Assembly (NCBI RefSeq): GCF_020532645.1
Contig: NZ_JAJAUZ010000030.1
Location: 33,592 to 97,591 of the forward strand
Direction of reading: 5' to 3'
Length of the DNA: 64,000 nucleotides
Source of the DNA: Streptomyces bambusae
Lineage (GTDB): Bacteria > Actinomycetota > Actinomycetes > Streptomycetales > Streptomycetaceae
A program made the position numbers and the translations under genes. Positions 41,979 through 50,765 of the stretch are shown here, piece after piece. The notes below the pieces were generated by a model. It did not search any database, was not told where the DNA came from, and saw only the letters and a list, made by a program, of their open reading frames with translations. Position 1 is the stretch's first letter. Each line of letters starts with the position of its first letter.

Positions 41979-43445
41979 ATGGACCAGTCGAAGACGCCCG
42001 TGCTCGATGCCCTCGCCGCCTACCACGCGGCCGGTCAGACCCCCTTCACGCCGCCCGGCCACAAGCAGGGACGCGGCGCCGACCCCCGGGTACGGGCGGT
42101 TCTCGGGGACGACGTGTTCCGCTCCGACGTCCTTGCGACCAGTGGCCTGGACGACCGCACGTCCTCACACCGCGTGGTCGAGGAGGCCCAGGAGCTGATG
42201 GCCGATGCCGTCGGTGCCGACCACGCCTTCTTCTCCACCTGCGGCAGTTCCCTGTCGGTGAAGTCCGCGATGCTGTCGGTCGCGGGCCCGCACGAGAAAC
42301 TGCTGGTGGGTCGCGATGCCCACAAGTCGGTGGTCTCCGGCCTCATCCTCTGCGGCATCCGGCCCGTCTGGGTCGAGCCCCAGTGGGACGCCGAACGCCA
42401 CCTCGCCCATCCGCCGTCCGCCGACGCCTTCGAGGCCGCTTTCGAAGACCACCCCGAGGCCCGCGGCGCGCTCGTGACCACGCCCACCCCGTACGGCACC
42501 TGCTCGGACCTGCCGGCCATCGCCGAGGTCTGCCACCGCCGCAGGAAACCCCTCATCGTCGACGAGGCCTGGGGAGCCCACCTGCCCTTCCACCCCGACC
42601 TGCCCACCTGGGCCATGGACGCCGGCGCCGACGTGTGCGTGACCTCCGTCCACAAAATGGGCTCCGGCCTGGAACAGAGCTCCGTCTTCCACCTCCAGGG
42701 AGACCTCGTCGCACCCGAAGTCCTCAAGAGCCGCGAGGACCTCCTCGGCACCACCAGCCCCTCCGTCCTCGTCTACGCCGCCCTCGACGGCTGGCGCCGG
42801 CAGATGACGGAACACGGCAGGAACCTCTACGACCACGCCCTCGCCCTCGCGGCCGACCTCCGCGACCGGATCGACGGCATCGACGGCATGCACGTCCACG
42901 GCCGCCCCGACTTCTGCGGTCCGGGCAAGGCCAACGATCTCGACCCGCTCCAGATCACCATCGACATCAGTGACTGGCAGACGACCGGCTACACGGCTGC
43001 CGACTGGCTGCGCACCCACCACCGCGTCAACCTCCACCTCGCCGACCACCGCCGCATCAGCGCACAGCTCACCCACGCCGACGACCAGCAGACCGCCAAG
43101 ATCCTCCTGACCGCCCTCCGCGACCTGGCCGCCCACGCCCCCGAACTCCGCTCCGGCCCGCGTGTGGACGTCCCCCCACCGGCGGAACTGCGCCTGGAAC
43201 AGGCCGCCCTGCCCCGTGACGCGTTCTTCGGCCCGACAGAGCAGGTGCCCTGCGAGCGCGCCGAGGGCCGCATCGCCGCCGAAATGCTCACCCCCTACCC
43301 GCCGGGCATTCCCGCCGTCCTCCCCGGTGAGCGCCTCACCGGGGCCGTCCTGGCCTACCTGCGCACGGGCGTACAGGCGGGGATGGTCCTGCCGGACGCC
43401 GTCGACACGCAGGCCACGAGCATCAGGGTGCTCCGGCGGCACTGA
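41979..43445 (+). CDS. Orn/Lys/Arg decarboxylase family PLP enzyme
   Basis: 488 residues. HAAGQTPFTPPGHKQGRGAD opens the family. FFSTCGSSLSVKSAML binds the cofactor phosphate, and PLIVDEAWGAHLPFHP contains the PLP-ring Asp. The Schiff-base Lys is in TSVHKMGSGLEQ. The C-terminal domain ends MLTPYPPGIPAVLPGERL. This is the fold type I 'ODC/ADC/LDC' family (SpeA/YaaO-like), making polyamines or related amines. The amino-acid substrate cannot be told. An isochorismatase follows 54 bases later on the same strand. Confidence 0.9.
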   Translation: MDQSKTPVLDALAAYHAAGQTPFTPPGHKQGRGADPRVRAVLGDDVFRSDVLATSGLDDRTSSHRVVEEAQELMADAVGADHAFFSTCGSSLSVKSAMLSVAGPHEKLLVGRDAHKSVVSGLILCGIRPVWVEPQWDAERHLAHPPSADAFEAAFEDHPEARGALVTTPTPYGTCSDLPAIAEVCHRRRKPLIVDEAWGAHLPFHPDLPTWAMDAGADVCVTSVHKMGSGLEQSSVFHLQGDLVAPEVLKSREDLLGTTSPSVLVYAALDGWRRQMTEHGRNLYDHALALAADLRDRIDGIDGMHVHGRPDFCGPGKANDLDPLQITIDISDWQTTGYTAADWLRTHHRVNLHLADHRRISAQLTHADDQQTAKILLTALRDLAAHAPELRSGPRVDVPPPAELRLEQAALPRDAFFGPTEQVPCERAEGRIAAEMLTPYPPGIPAVLPGERLTGAVLAYLRTGVQAGMVLPDAVDTQATSIRVLRRH

Positions 43446-43499
43446 CCGCCCCGGTTGCCCCCGCTTGCATCGGGCAGGGGCCGGGAGGAGGCGATCGCC

Positions 43500-44054
43500 A
43501 TGGCCCGTACCGCTCTCATCGTGATCGACATGCTCAACAGCTACGAGCACGAGGACGCCGAAGCGCTCGTGCCCTCCGTACGGGACGCCCTGCCGGGCGT
43601 GCGCGCGCTCCTGAAGCGCGCCCGAGCCGGTGATGCCCCGGTGATCTACGTCAACGACAATTTCGGAAAGTGGCGCTCACACCACGGAGAGATCCTCCGG
43701 TCCGCTCTCGCGGGCCGCTACCGCGACCTCGTCGCACCGGTCGCGCCCGACGAGCACGCCCTCTTCGTGGTCAAGGCACGGCATTCGGTCTTCTACGAGA
43801 CACCCCTGGCCTACCTGCTGGGGCAGCTCGAAGTCCGGCGGGTGGTGCTCTGCGGGCAGGTCACCGAACAGTGCGTCCTCTACTCGGCCCTGGACGCCCA
43901 CATCCGGCACTACGAAGTCGTCGTCGCCACCGACGCCGTCGCCCACATCGACCCCGACCTGGCCCAGGCGGCACTGCGCATGATGGAACGGAACATGTCC
44001 GCGCTGCTGACCACGAGCGACGCGATCGCCTTCGAGGACGCCACGCCGGCCTGA
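43500..44054 (+). CDS. Isochorismatase-like cysteine hydrolase
   Basis: 184 residues; ATG after GGGAGGAGGCGATCGCC. Catalytic triad: Asp in LIVIDMLNSY, Lys in FVVKARHSVF, Cys in GQVTEQCVLYSA. The family hydrolyses amides or vinyl ethers (nicotinamide, ureidoacrylate, N-carbamoyl compounds, isochorismate). It probably shares a transcript with the decarboxylase, which hints at amine or amide metabolism. Confidence 0.85.
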   Translation: MARTALIVIDMLNSYEHEDAEALVPSVRDALPGVRALLKRARAGDAPVIYVNDNFGKWRSHHGEILRSALAGRYRDLVAPVAPDEHALFVVKARHSVFYETPLAYLLGQLEVRRVVLCGQVTEQCVLYSALDAHIRHYEVVVATDAVAHIDPDLAQAALRMMERNMSALLTTSDAIAFEDATPA

Positions 44055-44140
44055 CACCCGGAGGCCACGGGGGCAAAGGCCCGGTTCGTCGTCGGGGACC
44101 GGGACGGGGCCGGTTGCCGTACGCCGGCGGATCCGCGGCG

Positions 44141-45169
44141 TCAGGCGGTGCCCGAGCGCAGGAGCTGCAGGACGGCGCGTTCGACGCGGCCGTGGGTCGC
44201 CGGTTCGCCGAAGGTGCCGTTCTCACCCAGCTCGCCGAGGGCGGCGGAGACGGTCTCGCCGTCCTCGTAGAGCTCGATGATGCGGGGATGGATGTAGGAG
44301 GCCCGGCACACGGCCGGAGTGTTGCCGAGGTATTCGCTGACCTCCCGCACGGCGCGTGCCACCACCTTGCTGCGGCGGGCGCGGGGCGCGTCGGCGGTGC
44401 CCTCGGACACGGCCAGGGCCACCGCCGCCAGCACGGTGGCGTACCAGGTCCTGAAGTCCTTGGCGGTCACGTCCCGGCCGGCCCGTTCCCGCAGGTACGC
44501 GTTGAGGTCCTCGGCGTGGACCTCGTGCCAGGCCCCGTGCTCCCAGTACGCGAAGAGCCTCTCCCCGTCGTCCCTGCGCCGCAGCAGCGCCCGGACCACG
44601 GCGTGGGCCTGCTCGTCGACGAGCGAGCGCTCGACCTCCTTGCCGGACTTGGCGGGGAAGTGCAGCCGGATCTCGCCGTTGCGGCAGGTGACGTGTTCCC
44701 GCCGCAGGGTGGTGAGCCCGAAGCTGCCGTTGTCGCGGGCGTAGCGCTCACCGCCGATGCGGAGGAAGCCGAGGTCGAGGAGGCGGGTCAGGCAGGCCAG
44801 AACGCGCAGGCGGGTCAGCCCGCGTCCGGTGAGGTCCTGCGCCACCTGCTCGCGCAGGCGGGGCAGCGAGCGGGCGACGCGCTGGACGTGCTCGTGCTTG
44901 GCGGCGTCCTGCTGCTCGCGGAAATGCGGATGGTAGAGGTACTGGCGGCGCCCGGCGGCGTCCGTCCCCACCGCCTGGATGTGTCCGTTCGGCCAGGGAC
45001 AGACCCAGACGTCCTGCCAGGCCGGGGGGATCACCAGGGCGCGCACCCGGTCGCGGTCCGCGGGAGCCAGGGGGCGGCCGTCGGCGTCCAGGTAGCGGAA
45101 TCCGCGCCCGTGGCGTACGCGGCGCCATCCCGGCGCGTGGGGATCGCTGGTCCGCAGCCGCACGGTCAC
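44141..45169 (-). CDS. Type IB DNA topoisomerase
   Basis: 342 residues. The N-terminal domain carries PGWRRVRHGRGFRYLDADGR and PPAWQDVWVCPWPNGHIQA (poxvirus-type). The catalytic domain has RIGGERYARDNGSFGLTTLR, FPAKSGKEVE, FRTWYATVLAA and the nucleophilic Tyr in CRASYIHPRI. It relaxes supercoils through a 3'-phosphotyrosine link. The GTG start at 45169 overlaps the stop of the upstream small gene in GTGA, which decides against a longer in-frame start at 45205. Confidence 0.85.
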   Translation of the reverse strand: MTVRLRTSDPHAPGWRRVRHGRGFRYLDADGRPLAPADRDRVRALVIPPAWQDVWVCPWPNGHIQAVGTDAAGRRQYLYHPHFREQQDAAKHEHVQRVARSLPRLREQVAQDLTGRGLTRLRVLACLTRLLDLGFLRIGGERYARDNGSFGLTTLRREHVTCRNGEIRLHFPAKSGKEVERSLVDEQAHAVVRALLRRRDDGERLFAYWEHGAWHEVHAEDLNAYLRERAGRDVTAKDFRTWYATVLAAVALAVSEGTADAPRARRSKVVARAVREVSEYLGNTPAVCRASYIHPRIIELYEDGETVSAALGELGENGTFGEPATHGRVERAVLQLLRSGTA

Positions 45170-45357
45170 TCCGTGTCGGGGTGGGCCTGTGTGCGCAGGG
45201 TCCATGCCCCGCCCTGGCAGTCGTAGGGCAGGGGCGGGAAACGGTGCCCGCGGACGTCGGTGCTCCTGCTCCACAGGTGCTGCTTGCCGCAGTCGCAGGC
45301 GTAGATGCCGCTGTCCGGAACTATTTCACCGGGTTTCCACTGGTCTGTCTCTTTCAT
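45166..45357 (-). CDS. Small Cys-containing protein ('protein L'-like)
   Basis: 63 residues: KETDQWKPGEIVPDSGIYAC, CGKQHLWSRSTDVRGHRFPP, ending HPDTE. A CxC pair and conserved GHRFPPLPYDCQG occur in a small family annotated as protein L/YjzC-like in actinobacteria. The complement before the ATG is CGCCCCGC, so no strong ribosome site is seen. It overlaps the topoisomerase start by 4 bases. Confidence 0.6.
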   Translation of the reverse strand: MKETDQWKPGEIVPDSGIYACDCGKQHLWSRSTDVRGHRFPPLPYDCQGGAWTLRTQAHPDTE

Positions 45358-45366
45358 GCGGGGCGT

Positions 45367-47835
45367 CTACCCCGTACCCTCCGACGCACGCGGGCCCGCC
45401 GTCACGGCGGCGCCGACGGGGCGGTATCGCTGCCGTTGGGCGGCCGGCCGGGCTCGGGTCGAGAGGCTGCGGTGGCGGGTGCCGGGGCCGGGGCCCGAGA
45501 TCGGGGATATCCGTGTCACACACGCCGCGCCCGTTTTGAACAGGGGCTGCTTCGACGCCGGGTCCCAGGAAGTGGGAGTGAGCTCGTTGGCGGCCCGGTG
45601 GTGACCGGCCGCGTCCGGGGCGTCCCAGTAGCCGTAGTGGAAGGGCAGGAAGACGACGCCGGGGCGGATCCCGGTGACCCGGACCCGGGCCCGGACGGTG
45701 CCGCGCCGGGTGGCCACCTCGGCGAGGTCGCCCTCCTCGATGCCTGCTGCCGCCGCATCGGGTCCGGACATCTCGATCCACATCTCCGGAGCGGCGGACC
45801 GCAGTTCGGGAACCCGGCCGGTGCGGGTGCGGGTGTGGAACTGGTAGAGGGTACGGCCCGTGATCATCCACAGGGGATACTCGGCGTCCGGCTGCTCGGG
45901 TGGCGGGACGTAGGCGGCGGTGCGCAGGAGCGCCTTGCCGTCCGGGTTCAGGGACCGGTACGCGTCCTCGTCGAGGGAGCTCCCCGTGAGGAGGTCGCGG
46001 CCGTAGCTCACGCAGTCCTCGGGGCGGCTGCGGAAGTCGCCGCGGCTGTAGAGGCGTTCGGTGCCCTCGGGGTGCTCGCTCGTGCACGGCCACTGGATAC
46101 CGCCGCGGTCGTGCAGCCGGGCGTAGGTGAGTCCGCTGTAGTCGCAGGGGCGTCCGCGGCTGCACTCCTTCCACGCCTCGAACACTTCCTCGGGGCCCCG
46201 CCAGGGCAGCAGCGGGGCGTCCGAGGCGTCACGCAGGTCCATGCGGCGGGCGAAGTCGAGGAAGACGTCGAGATCGGGGCGCGCCTCGCCGGGCGGGTCG
46301 ACCGCTTTGAGCGAGAGGTGCACGGTGCGGTCGGCATTGGTGAACGTGCCGGTCTTCTCACCCCAGCCGGCGGCGGGCAGCACGACGTCCGCGAACTCCG
46401 TCGTCTCGGTGGGGAAGAGGTCCTGGACGACGAGGAACAGCCGCTCCTGGCCGAGCACGGCACGGATGCGCTCCAACTCCGGGAGAGAGACGGCGGGGTT
46501 GGTCCCGGAGACCCACAGCATGCGCAGGGAGCCTTCTTCGGCGAGGCGGACCATCTCCATGACGTGGGTGGGCGGACCGTCGTGCGGGATGCGGTCCGCC
46601 GGAACGTTCCAGATCCTGGCCAGTTCCTCGACGTGGCGCGGGTTGGCCCAGTTGCGGAAGCCCGGCAGGTCGCCGTCGGCGCCGCACTCACGGGTGTTCT
46701 GCGCGGTGGGCTGGCCGTTCATCTGCAGGATTCCGCAGCCGGGCCGGCCGAGCATGCCGCGGATCAGGTGCAGGTTGTTGACCTGGACGGCGGCTGCGGT
46801 GGCCTGGTGGGACTGGTAGAAGCCCTGGAGGACCGTGGACAGCAGCCGGCCGGCCTGACCGAGCAGGCGGGCAGCCGTACGGATCTGCTCCGCCGGTACG
46901 CCGGTGGCCGCGGCGGCGGCTTCGGCCGGGAAGAGGGCGACCTGTCGTTCGAGGCGGTCGAAGCCCGCGACGTGCGCCTCGATGTAGGAACGGTCGGTCC
47001 AGTCGTGCGCGATCACCTCGTGGAGCAGGCCGTTCATGAGGGCGAGGTTGGTGCCGGGCGCCGGCTGGAGATGGACGGTGGCCGCATCGGACACCGGCCC
47101 GGGACGGGGGTCCACGCACAGGAGGACGGGCGGCTCGGGTCCGGCCAGGCGGTCCAGGACCCGGCTCCACAGCACGCCCTGCGTCTCCGCCATGTTGTGC
47201 CCGAACAGCGCGATGGTGTCCGCATGGTCGATGTCGGTGTACGAGCCGGGCTGGCCGTCGCAGCCGAAGGACTCCTTGAGCGCCTCGCCGGCGGTGGCCG
47301 TGCACAGCCGGGTGTTGCCGTCGAGGTGTCGGGTGCCCAGTCCGCCGCGGGCGAGCACGGCCAGGGCGTAGTACTCCTCCAGGAACAGCTGGCCGCTGGT
47401 GTAGAAGCCGAGCGAGGAGGGGCCGGGGCCGTCGAGGAGTGCCCGCGTACGCTCCGTGATGCGGGCCATCGCGGTGTCCCAGTCGGTGTCGCGCAGTCTG
47501 CCGTCCTCCCGGATCAGCGGGCGGGTCAGGCGGTCGGGGGAGCCGATGGCCTGCCATCCGTACAGATCCTTCACGTCGAGGCGGCCGCGATTGACTCGGT
47601 CCCGGGCCAACCCCCGGACACCGACGACCCGGTCGTCCCGCACCGCCAGCTCCATCGCATCGCCGTTGGAGTGGAGGTTCGAGGCCGTCTGAACCCAGCG
47701 GTCCACGCTCTCGCCGACGCTGCCCCCGGCGAGGTACCGGTCCACGCGGACAGGCCAGACACCACCGCGCCCGTACGGAGTGCGACGCCCCCACGGATCA
47801 GCGGTACGCCCGGTCGGCACGGCCTCGGTCACCAT
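45367..47835 (-). CDS. Molybdopterin oxidoreductase (assimilatory nitrate reductase-like) lacking N-terminal Fe-S cysteines
   Basis: 822 residues. The mid-region matches NasA/NarB/FdhF-type enzymes: GRLDVKDLYGWQAIGSPDRL, LGFYTSGQLFLEEYYAL, GNTRLCTATAGEAL (Cys, probable Mo ligand), ADTIALFGHNMAETQ, RGMLGRPGCGILQMNGQPTA, GTNPAVSLPELER, VQDLFPTETTEFADVVLPAA, and the cofactor domain FHTRTRTGRVPEL to TSWDPASKQPLFKTGAACV. The segment that normally gives CxxCxxGC for the 4Fe-4S cluster reads WVQTASNLHSNGDAMELAV (about 48-66), with no Cys. The start ATG at 47833-47835 precedes VTEAVPTGRTADPWGRR. The electron route must differ from the canonical enzymes. No chaperone or partner subunit is adjacent. 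Confidence 0.85.
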   Translation of the reverse strand: MVTEAVPTGRTADPWGRRTPYGRGGVWPVRVDRYLAGGSVGESVDRWVQTASNLHSNGDAMELAVRDDRVVGVRGLARDRVNRGRLDVKDLYGWQAIGSPDRLTRPLIREDGRLRDTDWDTAMARITERTRALLDGPGPSSLGFYTSGQLFLEEYYALAVLARGGLGTRHLDGNTRLCTATAGEALKESFGCDGQPGSYTDIDHADTIALFGHNMAETQGVLWSRVLDRLAGPEPPVLLCVDPRPGPVSDAATVHLQPAPGTNLALMNGLLHEVIAHDWTDRSYIEAHVAGFDRLERQVALFPAEAAAAATGVPAEQIRTAARLLGQAGRLLSTVLQGFYQSHQATAAAVQVNNLHLIRGMLGRPGCGILQMNGQPTAQNTRECGADGDLPGFRNWANPRHVEELARIWNVPADRIPHDGPPTHVMEMVRLAEEGSLRMLWVSGTNPAVSLPELERIRAVLGQERLFLVVQDLFPTETTEFADVVLPAAGWGEKTGTFTNADRTVHLSLKAVDPPGEARPDLDVFLDFARRMDLRDASDAPLLPWRGPEEVFEAWKECSRGRPCDYSGLTYARLHDRGGIQWPCTSEHPEGTERLYSRGDFRSRPEDCVSYGRDLLTGSSLDEDAYRSLNPDGKALLRTAAYVPPPEQPDAEYPLWMITGRTLYQFHTRTRTGRVPELRSAAPEMWIEMSGPDAAAAGIEEGDLAEVATRRGTVRARVRVTGIRPGVVFLPFHYGYWDAPDAAGHHRAANELTPTSWDPASKQPLFKTGAACVTRISPISGPGPGTRHRSLSTRARPAAQRQRYRPVGAAVTAGPRASEGTG

Positions 47836-48143
47836 GCCGAGCCCCTTCCCGCGCACGAAGGCTTCATGTTCCCGGCCGCGAAGGCGGTGCTGGAGCAGGC
47901 AGCGAACGGGACGGTGACCTTGGCGGCGGCCGGCCGGACAGCCAGGATGGGCCGAGCCCGCCACGCCGTCCCGGACGCCTCGGGCGGCCGTCGGCGGCCC
48001 GTGCAGCGGCGCGGAGTGCCGGGGCATCGCCGCGTCCCGGTGTCCCGAGCACGGCGGTTCCCAGGGTGGTGCCCCTGGGCCGCCCACGAGCCCGACGTGA
48101 CCTTCAACGACTTCAGGGCTGGGGTCTCTCTCGCGGGGAGCAG

Positions 48144-48333
48144 GGGGCAGACTGGGGGTAAGACCAGCCTGGTCTGGTGAGGGACCCCGCGCCACCACAA
48201 GGTCACGTAGCGTGTGGCTGCCGGACGGTACGGAAGCCTTGCTCGGCTGTGCGCGGCCGTCCGAGGCCGCGTGCGTGACGGCCTTCAGTTCCCGCGACGC
48301 GTCGCGGAAGGTGGCCGACCGTGATGGGCTCCC
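48144..48333 (+). repeat. Shared leader element, copy 2
   Basis: The core 48144-48254 is about 95% identical, by eye, to the complement of 37256-37367. The 20-base block at 48314-48333 is identical to 37187-37206. The 60 bases between the two blocks have diverged. It lies directly before the small gene at 48361. The two copies are inverted relative to each other, 10.9 kb apart. The remaining spacer back to the oxidoreductase start (47836-48143) shows no gene. Confidence 0.75.
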
Positions 48334-48360
48334 GAATCCCCGGAAATGGCGGTCACCGCC

Positions 48361-48720
48361 ATGCCGCACCACACCCACACCCCTGCCCCTTACCTGCGGC
48401 CGCGCGAGCACGGCCCGCACGCTTTGGCGCGCGCGGCGAGCACCGATATCGATACCGATACGGATGCCGAGACCGGCATGCGCTTCGCTTGCCGTGTGAT
48501 CACGCGGGCCGCTGCCGTCGTTGACGAACCGACCGACGAGGAACGCGCGCAGGCCGACACGATTCTCGAACGGCTCGCGCCGTGCCCGCTGGGCGCCACA
48601 CCGCAGGCCCGCCTCGACCGCATCCGGGAAGCGGTCACCGCCCTCGCCCTGGTCGGCGCTCGCAGCCACAGCCCGCTGGGGCACCTGGCCGGAGACTGCG
48701 CCACCACCCTCGCCCCCTGA
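48361..48720 (+). CDS. Small helical protein behind the shared leader
   Basis: 119 residues from ATG (MPHHTHTPAPYLRPREHGPH); an in-frame ATG at 48346 is the alternative. The C-terminal part (DEPTDEERAQADTILERLAP, ARLDRIREAVTALALVGARS) is helical and resembles DUF6415-like natural-product-associated proteins, weakly. An open frame continues after the stop in another phase (REVHDAEAALSDLHDALAAC), so a frameshifted longer protein is possible. Confidence 0.5.
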   Translation: MPHHTHTPAPYLRPREHGPHALARAASTDIDTDTDAETGMRFACRVITRAAAVVDEPTDEERAQADTILERLAPCPLGATPQARLDRIREAVTALALVGARSHSPLGHLAGDCATTLAP

Positions 48721-48846
48721 TCCGTCGCAACCACACCCCCACCACCAGAGAAGTCCACGACGCCGAAGCCGCCCTCAGTGACCTGCACGACGCCCTCGCC
48801 GCCTGCTACGGACGACCCGCCGTGCCCACCCCGCCCGTGACGACCG

Positions 48847-48985
48847 ATGGCGATGAAGGCCAAGGCCGAGGCCAAGGAGGGAGCTGACCGGCAAGGCGAG
48901 CGGCCACGAGCGGTTGAAGGCCGAGGGCAGGGCGGATCAGGTCAACGGCCCGCGGACAGCGACTCCGCCCGAGGTCACGCGGACG
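48847..48985 (+). pseudogene. CsbD-like stress protein gene, frameshifted
   Basis: ATG frame: MAMKAKAEAKEG. At about 48877-48883 the sense shifts to LTGKASGHERLKAEGRADQV, the CsbD core (ELTGKxxGxExLxAEGKADQ). Full CsbD proteins are about 60 residues; after VNGPRTATPPEV similarity fades. CsbD is a general-stress gene in Gram-positive bacteria. As written it is broken by one frameshift. Confidence 0.55.
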
Positions 48986-49099
48986 GCAGGCACTTGGGAC
49001 AAGCGCATGCGAGAGGTGATCCGACCCGACGTCCTCGTCGCAAGGGGATTGGCCGGTCTGACCAGGTTGACCAGCCACACCGGTCAGGCCTGGCGTCCT

Positions 49100-49621
49100 T
49101 CACTCGTAGACGCGGGCCGCACCGAGCTGCCAAGCCACAGAGGCCCAGGTCACGGGTTCGATCGGTGGGACGTCCGGGAACGCCGGTGGCCTGCCGAGAC
49201 TGCCATCGAGCCAGGCCTCCCACGATTCCAGGAACTGGGCCATCGACCCGCTCGCCCAGCCGCCGCCGTCACCGGCCCACAGTCCCTGAGCCGGCCTGTC
49301 CTGAGTCCAGGCGCGGTCCCGGGCAAAGTCGGCGGCCAGGGCCAGCAGCAGGACTCGTAGCTCTTCAGGAGAAGAGACAGGCGGCTCGTCTCCAAGGGGC
49401 GCGGGCTGGGCGGGTCCGGCCGACGGTGCGTCCAGCGCATCCAGCAACTGGTCGGCCAGGCCCTGCCAGCCGGGATCCGGGCCCTCGTCAGGCAGGGCGC
49501 CGGCCCAGCGGAGCAGGATGTCGTCGATCTCCGGCGCACCGGCGCCGAGGTCCTCGAAGCGCCGGCTGAGGTGCCGCAGCAGAGCACGGAAGTCCTCGCC
49601 GGTCTCCACGATGTTCGTCAC
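49100..49621 (-). CDS. Unrecognised 173-residue acidic protein
   Basis: GTG start (VTNIVETGEDFRALLRHLSR). The protein is rich in Trp and acidic residues: EIDDILLRWAGALPDEGPDP, DGGGWASGSMAQFLESWEAW, and an end WASVAWQLGAARVYE. The C-terminal W...AWQL.AA.VYE pattern is shared by small Streptomyces proteins of the DUF7660 type, which suggests an immunity or adaptor role, but I cannot confirm it. Confidence 0.65.
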   Translation of the reverse strand: MTNIVETGEDFRALLRHLSRRFEDLGAGAPEIDDILLRWAGALPDEGPDPGWQGLADQLLDALDAPSAGPAQPAPLGDEPPVSSPEELRVLLLALAADFARDRAWTQDRPAQGLWAGDGGGWASGSMAQFLESWEAWLDGSLGRPPAFPDVPPIEPVTWASVAWQLGAARVYE

Positions 49622-49990
49622 CGCGCGAGAGTAGGGCAACGGGCTCCGGCCCGTCGACCAGATATTCAGGGCGTCAGGCGTTGTCGCGGCGCACGTTCCA
49701 CCAGCGGTCCGCTGCATCGGGCTGGTGGGGAAGCGTCGGCGTTTGAACTGGGGAATTCGCTGACGTCGACACGTCCGGCAGGGGGCAGCGGTGAAGGTGT
49801 CTGGGTGGTCAACGGCTGTGCTCGTTGCGGGATGCGCCGGAGGCCTGCTCGGGGCCGGCTGCAGCACGGTGGCACCCATCGTCCGCCCGGCGCTCAGGGC
49901 AGGGCAGGGTGTTCGGTGGTGCCGAAGCTGCTCCCGGTATCCGGCTGCGGCGGCTACGGTGGCGGGAGGACCTTGTGACAGGAGGAGAGC
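49622..49990. other. Spacer before the toxin-antitoxin pair
   Basis: A plus frame from GTG 49791 reads KVSGWSTAVLVAGCAGGLLG then AGCS, which looks like a lipoprotein signal, but it degrades into Arg-rich sequence after about 40 residues. It may be a truncated lipoprotein gene or chance. The rest shows nothing. Confidence 0.35.
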
Positions 49991-50296
49991 GTGAGCGCGC
50001 AGTCTGAGGAGGCCTCTGTCCCGCTGTCGGCCCCGGCACCCGCTGCAGCCGCGCAGCTGCTGGCTCGGCTGCGTGAGGACCGCCGTGCCGAGGTGTGGGT
50101 GCCGGCGTTCGAGCGGGACTGGGGCAGGGCCCTGGAAGACTCCCGGCACACCTACAGTCTCACCCCGCTCCATGACGTCGTCCGCGCCTGGCAGCAGCGC
50201 CTTGCTGCGGCACCGGCCGTGGACGCCTACCTCGACTCCGGTCGAGACGAGACCGGCTTCGTGGACCTTGACGACGTCCTGGGACCCCGCCGGTGA
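49991..50296 (+). CDS. DUF6247-family antitoxin
   Basis: 101 residues; GTG after ACAGGAGGAGAGC. The block EVWVPAFERDWGRALEDSRH then TYSLTPLHDVVRAWQQRL is the DUF6247 signature. Its TGA overlaps the toxin GTG. DUF6247 proteins routinely precede RelE/ParE-like toxins in Streptomyces. Confidence 0.8.
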   Translation: MSAQSEEASVPLSAPAPAAAAQLLARLREDRRAEVWVPAFERDWGRALEDSRHTYSLTPLHDVVRAWQQRLAAAPAVDAYLDSGRDETGFVDLDDVLGPRR

Positions 50297-50553
50297 CCGA
50301 CCAGCCCTGGCCGGTCCGGCTGTCCCCGCAGGCTGCAAAGGCACTGACCGACTTGCCCGAGCCTGCCACGGAGATGGTCCGGGACCTCTTGGACATCGCG
50401 GCGCGCTCGCCGTGGGGCTGGCCGCAGTGGAACACCGGTGATCCGGAAGGCGAGGACATCCGCGCTGCGTCCGTCGGGCAGCTCTCGGTCGTCTATGTGA
50501 TCAATCGCCTCAGGCGGCACCTGTCCGTCCTGGACGTCATCTGGATCGGGTAA
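50293..50553 (+). CDS. RelE/ParE-family toxin
   Basis: 86 residues from GTG: WPVRLSPQAAKALTDLPEPA, VRDLLDIAARSPWGWPQW, EGEDIRAASVGQLSVVYVIN and HLSVLDVIWIG. The fold and length fit RelE-type ribosome-dependent mRNA interferases. It overlaps the antitoxin by GTGA and is intact. Confidence 0.8.
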   Translation: MTDQPWPVRLSPQAAKALTDLPEPATEMVRDLLDIAARSPWGWPQWNTGDPEGEDIRAASVGQLSVVYVINRLRRHLSVLDVIWIG

Positions 50554-50765
50554 CGACCGCCCAGAGGCCGGTCCCTGGGGCGTCGGTCCTCGGGCGCGAC
50601 TTGCAGGCCGCGGCCCTTTGGCAGGTGCCTTCGAAGCCCAGACGGGATGCATCGGTTCACCCCTGCGACCGCACGACAGGGCAGCGGGTGGCAGCCGCCT
50701 CCTCCCGACCACGTGCACACCTCCCCACCTGGGGAGATGGGCAGGGTCCCTGTTATGGTGCGCCG

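Noticed and set aside
45181..48180. 999-codon plus-strand open frame opposite the molybdopterin oxidoreductase
   Set aside because: It is a GC3-driven shadow: Val/Gly/Ala/Arg-rich, no domain, while the opposite strand carries a full enzyme.
49791..49994. Possible lipoprotein gene (LLGAGCS lipobox)
   Set aside because: Only about 40 residues look sensible; the rest is Arg-rich and overlaps the antitoxin start. Noted in the spacer entry but not called as a gene.
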